The position numbers and the translations under genes are program-made. Shown piece after piece: positions 63,939 through 64,000 of a stretch of DNA of 64,000 nucleotides. Where the stretch lies: positions 1 to 64,000 of the forward strand of contig JBQTIU010000028.1 in the NCBI GenBank assembly GCA_052387815.1, written 5' to 3'. Source of the stretch: JBQTIU01 sp052387815 (GTDB lineage Bacteria > Pseudomonadota > Alphaproteobacteria > CACIAM-22H2). Within the stretch, counting starts at the first letter, position 1, and every line of letters starts with the position of its first letter. The notes beneath the pieces were generated by a model. It had not been told where the DNA came from and searched no databases. It saw only the letters and a list, made by a program, of their open reading frames with translations.

Positions 63939-64000
63939 TCTTTCGTCACCAAGCAGCGTTATATTTGCATGGTCTGAAGCCCGCCCGGACCCGGGTCCGG
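63939..64000. repeat. 62-bp direct repeat, right copy (runs to window end)
   Basis: Identical to 59450-59511. It starts 135 nt after the ATPase stop and continues to the last base, so its full length, and whether an xerC piece follows as at the left copy, cannot be seen. Between 63805 and 63938 no gene is evident. Confidence 0.97.

Noticed and set aside
59450..64000. Insertion sequence with a transposase
   Set aside because: No transposase and no inverted termini were found; the ends are a direct repeat and the only recombinase is a broken XerC.
63939..64000. Repeat as a pure assembly overlap at a contig end
   Set aside because: The window length is a round 64000, so its end is probably arbitrary. 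The artefact explanation cannot be excluded, but it is not favoured.

Overview
The window is high-GC DNA that reads as chromosome of an alphaproteobacterium, most likely Rhodospirillales-like. The grounds are the content and linkage of trxB, lrp, greA, carB, carA, yqeY, dnaG and rpoD, an ELM1-family protein, DUF1127 proteins, MlaA/MlaC, a TRAP transporter and the MurL/MurD2 pair. No rRNA and no CRISPR array were seen; there is one tRNA with a CAT anticodon.

Layout. 0-4.5 kb: a PstS-like binding protein, fragments of a relaxase and an IS256-type transposase, a TacAT-type toxin-antitoxin pair with an operator palindrome nested in its promoter, a TPR protein and MsrP. 4.5-13.5 kb: LysR and trxB, an unrecognised 632-residue protein with ELM1, Lrp, a CitMHS-like antiporter and a chromate pair (chrA plus a ChrB C-terminal-domain protein). 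13.5-24.7 kb: greA, carB, carA, then yqeY, dnaG, rpoD, a methyltransferase and the tRNA. 24.8-26.7 kb: accessory debris next to the tRNA (DUF1828 pair, hsdS tail, Phd-type antitoxin with a 20-codon toxin stub).

26.7-40.1 kb is the most interesting region. It holds a D-threonine aldolase/DSD1-like enzyme and a minus-strand operon of an RraA-like protein, a DUF4392 protein and a three-part TRAP transporter. Next come murL and murD2, which make the D-glutamate of peptidoglycan by epimerising UDP-MurNAc-L-Ala-L-Glu, then a DUF1445 protein with pxpA, and divergently pxpB, pxpC, a D-2-hydroxyacid dehydrogenase and a CobW-type GTPase. DUF1445 and DUF4392 are the two halves of the animal D-glutamate cyclase (DGLUCY), which forms 5-oxoproline from D-glutamate; PxpABC opens 5-oxoproline to glutamate. 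Together they suggest a locus for making, importing and recycling D-glutamate and 5-oxoproline. That role is inferred.

40-59 kb: an alginate-export-like porin, ettA, mlaA-mlaC, an ArsR-methyltransferase fusion protein with metF and metH, a BASS transporter, a thioesterase, a decayed carotenoid oxygenase, a trypsin-like protein that has lost catalytic residues, a UvrD-like helicase, prmA without its usual stop, and two DUF1127 genes. 59.4-64 kb: a frameshifted xerC, a universal stress protein and a P-type cation ATPase, bounded by a 62-bp direct repeat whose second copy runs to the window end; the ATPase is visibly less GC-rich and looks acquired.
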